From Lingula anatina (lineage: Eukaryota > Brachiopoda > Lingulata > Lingulida > Lingulidae), in assembly GCF_001039355.2 (NCBI RefSeq), contig NW_019775625.1, positions 52,042 through 116,041 on the forward strand: a DNA stretch of 64,000 nt, read 5' to 3'. The translations under genes and the position numbers were made by a program. Shown here piece by piece: positions 62,101-64,000 of this stretch. Numbering within the stretch: the stretch's first letter is position 1; each line of letters begins with the position of its first letter. A model generated the notes under the pieces. That model made no database searches. It had not been told where the DNA came from and was given only the letters and a program-made list of their open reading frames with translations.

Positions 62101-63314
62101 TTCAATGAACCTAGTAATGGACACCAACCAAAAAATCGCTTCCGTGCATCCAGAGTTACGTACATGAATGACGTCTGGGTGGTGTTAAAAAACAGGGCCC
62201 AGTTTTATAAAAGACGTTTAGCACTAACCAGTGTTTAACTCTAACCAGTGGATGAATTCTCCTAAACCCCGTTAACTAAACGATGGATGAAATTGTGTTT
62301 TATAAACAGAGTTTAAACAGTCCGTTAGTTAACTACCTTTAAATAATTATTTTATCCGGTTTAACACTAGCCAGTTAACTAATTGGCTGTTTGAACACTG
62401 TATATGAAACACGTTTTAACCATCTTTTAGTTAATGGGTTTTAGGAGAATTTATCCACTGGTTAGGCTTATCCACTGGTTAGTGCTAAACGTCCTTTATA
62501 AAACTGGGCCCAGGACTTTTCCTGCACGGTGGGTATTATAACACAACTTATTACCTGTACAATTAACAGGCTCCCCCGACCACACCCCTTGTTCTGTGCA
62601 TGTTCTAGTGGCGTTCCCCGACTCGAGCTCGTACCCATCAGCGCATTTCTGTTGACATACATCTCCGTAGTTGTAAGGCTGTCTGCAGGTGGATTTTGTG
62701 GTGTGGGGGCGGACTGGGAGTTCGGAGCATTGAACAACTGGAAATTGTACGCATGTAATACCGTCAATGTTAATAAGGCAAAGGTACACTCAGCAGATAG
62801 CTGAGGTGAGTTTGAGAAAGTTCAGAGGATTTCACCTTTTGGAATTGAACACATGTAATACCGTTAAGGGTCAATAGAGTCAGACAGAAATTGAATTTTG
62901 TGAAAAGAAATTAGGAAGGCAAGAAAGAAAAATGTTTGTATAAATACTTCATTCAATATTGCTAAATAGTTTTTTGTTACTAAAAATCTCAGTGTAAGCT
63001 CGATGGAAATTCTTTTTACAATAGAGTCAGACAGAAATTGAATTTAAATTGCGCCACCGGGTTTGATCAAGTCATTTCCTCCTCTCGTATCAAAAACAGC
63101 TGTCTTTAAAGCATAAACTTACTGTTGCAGGCTCCAGTTATCGGTCCCCAGTTAGTATCGGTGGTGGCATTATGCGCCTCACAAATGACGTACTCGTTTC
63201 CAGCCAGTGTGTAGCCAGTGGCGCACCCTATCGTACAGACGGCGCCCCAGTGTGATCTACATTCGTCTTTGACGTGCGCATGCCTCGGAAGTGTCAGGTT
63301 TGGGCATCTCTTAA
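48733..63314 (-). CDS. Modular sushi/HYR/GCC transmembrane receptor, 5' end outside window
   Basis: Minus-strand exons in reading order: 63123-63314, 62555-62737, 61579-61770, 60877-61116, 60263-60451, 55440-55604, 54788-54998, 54240-54343, 53816-54001, a problematic segment 53118 to about 53415, 52652-52851, 51915-52076, 51767-51802, 51421-51540, 50981-51037, 50361-50445, 49642-50116 and 48733-49059. Ectodomain order is CCP, CCP, CCP, HYR, CCP, HYR, HYR, CCP-like, two unassigned segments, then ephrin-receptor-like Cys-rich repeats. One transmembrane helix follows (about 22 residues, GGAAVLLVLIIIIFY core), then a ~270-residue cytoplasmic tail. Ectodomain introns are mainly phase 1, which suits module shuffling. 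SVEP1-like extracellular proteins share the module set, but the anchored, Tyr-motif tail points to a signalling or engulfment receptor. The signal peptide is not in the window. Confidence 0.75.
50361..50445 (-). other. Receptor transmembrane exon
   Basis: 85-nt exon, phase 1 in and phase 2 out. It encodes FMPAGIAGGVGGAAVLL continuing as a run of Val, Leu and Ile, then FYKLK with Lys/Arg following across the junction, a typical stop-transfer. The upstream 57-nt exon at 50981-51037 supplies the juxtamembrane piece. Confidence 0.8.
51421..52076 (-). other. Receptor ephrin-receptor-like Cys-rich (GCC2/GCC3) exons
   Basis: Exon 51915-52076 has the spacing CPQGTFFN, CVLCPKGTYQ, CRPCPNNTTT, a GCC2/GCC3 signature. 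Exon 51421-51540 continues with YNGLEPC and more Cys. A 36-nt microexon at 51767-51802 would join them in frame if its donor is GC rather than GT (GCAAGG). Without it the two larger exons also join in phase 1. Confidence 0.65.
52652..53415 (-). other. Receptor segment with frame problems
   Basis: Exon 52652-52851 (phase 2 in, phase 1 out, strong TTTTTTATTAG acceptor) is open. Exon 53118 to about 53415 is open through GFKISMEINMV and KGRCTDAVYRQQ to TITCEPEP. No acceptor gives the phase 1 entry required by the preceding CCP-like exon without meeting a TAG near 53428. Either an exon is missed or the copy carries a lesion. No named domain was recognised in this part. Confidence 0.45.
53816..54001 (-). 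other. Receptor CCP-like exon
   Basis: 186-nt phase 1-1 exon reading KTCNDLPDPFNGKSV, then WTIKCTS, YNCTQGRWHPTS and IPCL. The four Cys and the GxW near the end match a sushi (CCP) fold, somewhat diverged. Confidence 0.65.
54209..54239. repeat. (GA)n microsatellite abutting a receptor splice donor
   Basis: A GA/CT run starts two bases inside the intron after the HYR3 exon, so the donor reads GTCTCTCTC on the minus strand. Confidence 0.75.
54240..55604 (-). other. Receptor HYR domains 2 and 3 (split across three exons)
   Basis: Exons 55440-55604, 54788-54998 and 54240-54343. They read DIEPPSLSDC through NHTVVYTGIDGAG and STACTVVISVVD, then LEPPHVPDC through DITYSAADVSGNVATC and SEIAVIG. Each HYR is divided mid-domain, once in phase 1 and once in phase 2. 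The last donor runs straight into a (CT)n microsatellite (reading GTCTCTCT). Confidence 0.7.
56580..56600. repeat. (TA)n
   Basis: About ten TA units inside the intron element. Confidence 0.85.
57878..58047. other. Assembly gap (170 N)
   Basis: A run of N. Frames spanning it are artefacts. Part of the nested transposon may be hidden here. Confidence 0.99.
58092..59880 (-). mobile_element. Degraded pogo/Tigger-type transposon
   Basis: Minus-strand frames near 58541-58948 carry a Lys-rich tail and then a Cys-rich finger: WQCLVCWEPFSNSW, and after a frameshift KWVQCIVCLKWSHEDC, the kind of zinc finger found at the C-terminus of some pogo-like transposases. GGGGTGAGTTGGAAC repeats lie at the left (from 58114) and inverted at the right (59830-59870), consistent with terminal repeats. 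The catalytic DDE domain is not visible. Confidence 0.5.
59126..59171. repeat. (TA)n followed by T-run
   Basis: About 16 TA units followed by a T-run, inside the pogo-type relic. Confidence 0.9.
60263..61116 (-). other. Receptor HYR domain 1 and CCP4 exons
   Basis: Exon 60877-61116 (80 codons, phase 1-1) is a textbook HYR: LLDCPDDITVKT, ATISWDEPTVLD, GTFTEGTHTIVATG, GTCTFHIQVIG. Exon 60263-60451 (63 codons, phase 1-1) is a CCP: VPRCPLADE, ATCAAICRSGY, NRTCDVIDG, AAWREGNFSC. Confidence 0.85.
61976..62001. repeat. (GC)n-(CA)n
   Basis: A short alternating purine-pyrimidine run in the intron between CCP2 and CCP3, similar in type to 10066-10090. Confidence 0.8.
62195..62511. mobile_element. Foldback MITE in a receptor intron
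   Basis: 317 bp with long inverted ends: GGGCCCAGTTTTATAAA on the left, its complement on the right, extending into the GTTTAGCACTAACCAGTG region. The interior is mostly TTAAC/GTTAA words. No ORF. Confidence 0.75.
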
Positions 63315-64000
63315 CTACAAACATTTTGAAGAAAATATGTTCATAGTGCTCATGTTTCGGTACACAATATTAAAGGGATAACTCTTCGTATGAGATCTAT
63401 ATTTCACAATAAAAACATTGTGAATAACTCAAAGAAATGTAATATATTCTGTTTTACAATAACGACAGTTTAAGCTATTTTAAATCTGATATCTGATATT
63501 ATCTTTGGACCACGTGACCTCCATTGATGGCTATACTCTGTTAAAATCTCTTAAGAGATTAAGAGATTTTAACAAAAAACCAAACTTTTAAGAAAAAAAA
63601 ACAGGAACTAACTTTGAATGTAAAAATGGATTCATTAACCATTGGTAAGTATGGGAAAATTGTTGTTTACTCCAGTAAAATTAATTTTTTGGCCAAAACG
63701 AAGAGTTATCATTCCTTTAAAAATGATACTTAGAAAAAAGTCTTTTTTATTTCATAACTGTAACAATATTTACATCTACTCGTACATACTTTAACTGAAT
63801 CATTATCAGCAATCATCAACAATATCACTTCACACTAACTTATTTAAGAATATCAAAGACACCAACAGGCAGAACGTATAATACAGTCTACCATTCCATA
63901 AAGTTAACGTTATTTTTAATTGCACGTCAACTGATATCGCTCTAGCTTTCTGTAACCTGTACCGGTACATTAATGCCCGGTATATCTACATTGATTGTTA
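63315..64000. other. Intron or upstream sequence, no exon recognised
   Basis: AT-rich, with a small palindrome near 63545-63570. No CCP, HYR or signal-peptide exon is visible to the right edge. Confidence 0.5.

Larger units (their letters stand above)
61579..63314 (-). other. Receptor CCP domains 1-3 (one exon each)
   Basis: Three phase 1-1 exons, 63123-63314, 62555-62737 and 61579-61770. Each has four Cys and a late Trp in CCP register, for example KRCPGLSPPSNGTV, SVCTISCLEGY, SERTC and GGHWSGVAARC. They are the most upstream exons found. More are expected beyond 64,000. Confidence 0.85.

Overview
The window reads as nuclear DNA of a marine invertebrate. It is AT-rich, its genes are split by GT-AG introns, and it is dense with microsatellites, foldback elements and decayed transposons. 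The secreted-peptide genes have the architecture of polychaete annelid BRICHOS antimicrobial-peptide precursors (arenicin, alvinellacin, capitellacin), which favours an annelid-like lophotrochozoan. A lancelet or another deuterostome cannot be excluded from sequence alone. No bacterial-type genes, tRNA, rRNA or CRISPR array were seen.

Region 1 (1-43,000) is a tandem array on the minus strand of three complete six-exon BRICHOS-proregion peptide genes: A (4732-7316), B (23592-26704) and C (38069-41180). A broken fourth copy, D (exons 4 and 5 only), lies at 340-769. Each intact gene encodes a short cytosolic N-terminus, one membrane-spanning signal-anchor, a BRICHOS proregion with its Asp and Cys pair, an RQKR processing site, and a last exon holding a 38-43 residue mature peptide. 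That peptide has six Cys, is extremely Tyr-rich (Arg-rich in A and B), and ends in Gly-Lys-stop. Gene C keeps B's Cys spacing but has lost almost all positive charge. A 5-bp microsatellite sits against the splice acceptor of every mature-peptide exon. TATA-like boxes lie 105 bp upstream of each start codon, and ~230-bp repeats upstream vary in number (2, 5 and 1).

The genes are separated by recurring segmental blocks (called X, Y and Z here). These carry non-LTR and gypsy-like fragments and several foldback elements. Because the blocks are paralogous, several insertions can be compared directly with an empty site in another copy.

Region 2 (43,400-48,700) has no recognised host gene. It holds a third Y block with an internally deleted Tc1/mariner-type element.

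Region 3 (48,733-63,314) is one large minus-strand gene whose 5' end lies beyond the window. It encodes a modular receptor: sushi (CCP) and HYR domains, an ephrin-receptor-like Cys-rich (GCC2/GCC3) segment, one transmembrane helix, and a ~270-residue cytoplasmic tail with many phosphotyrosine-type motifs and a proline-rich stretch. A 4.36-kb inverted-repeat element with a degraded pogo/Tigger-type transposase and a 170-N gap fills one of its introns. The two gene groups suggest an innate-defence neighbourhood (secreted peptides plus a complement-like receptor), but a functional link between them is inference.
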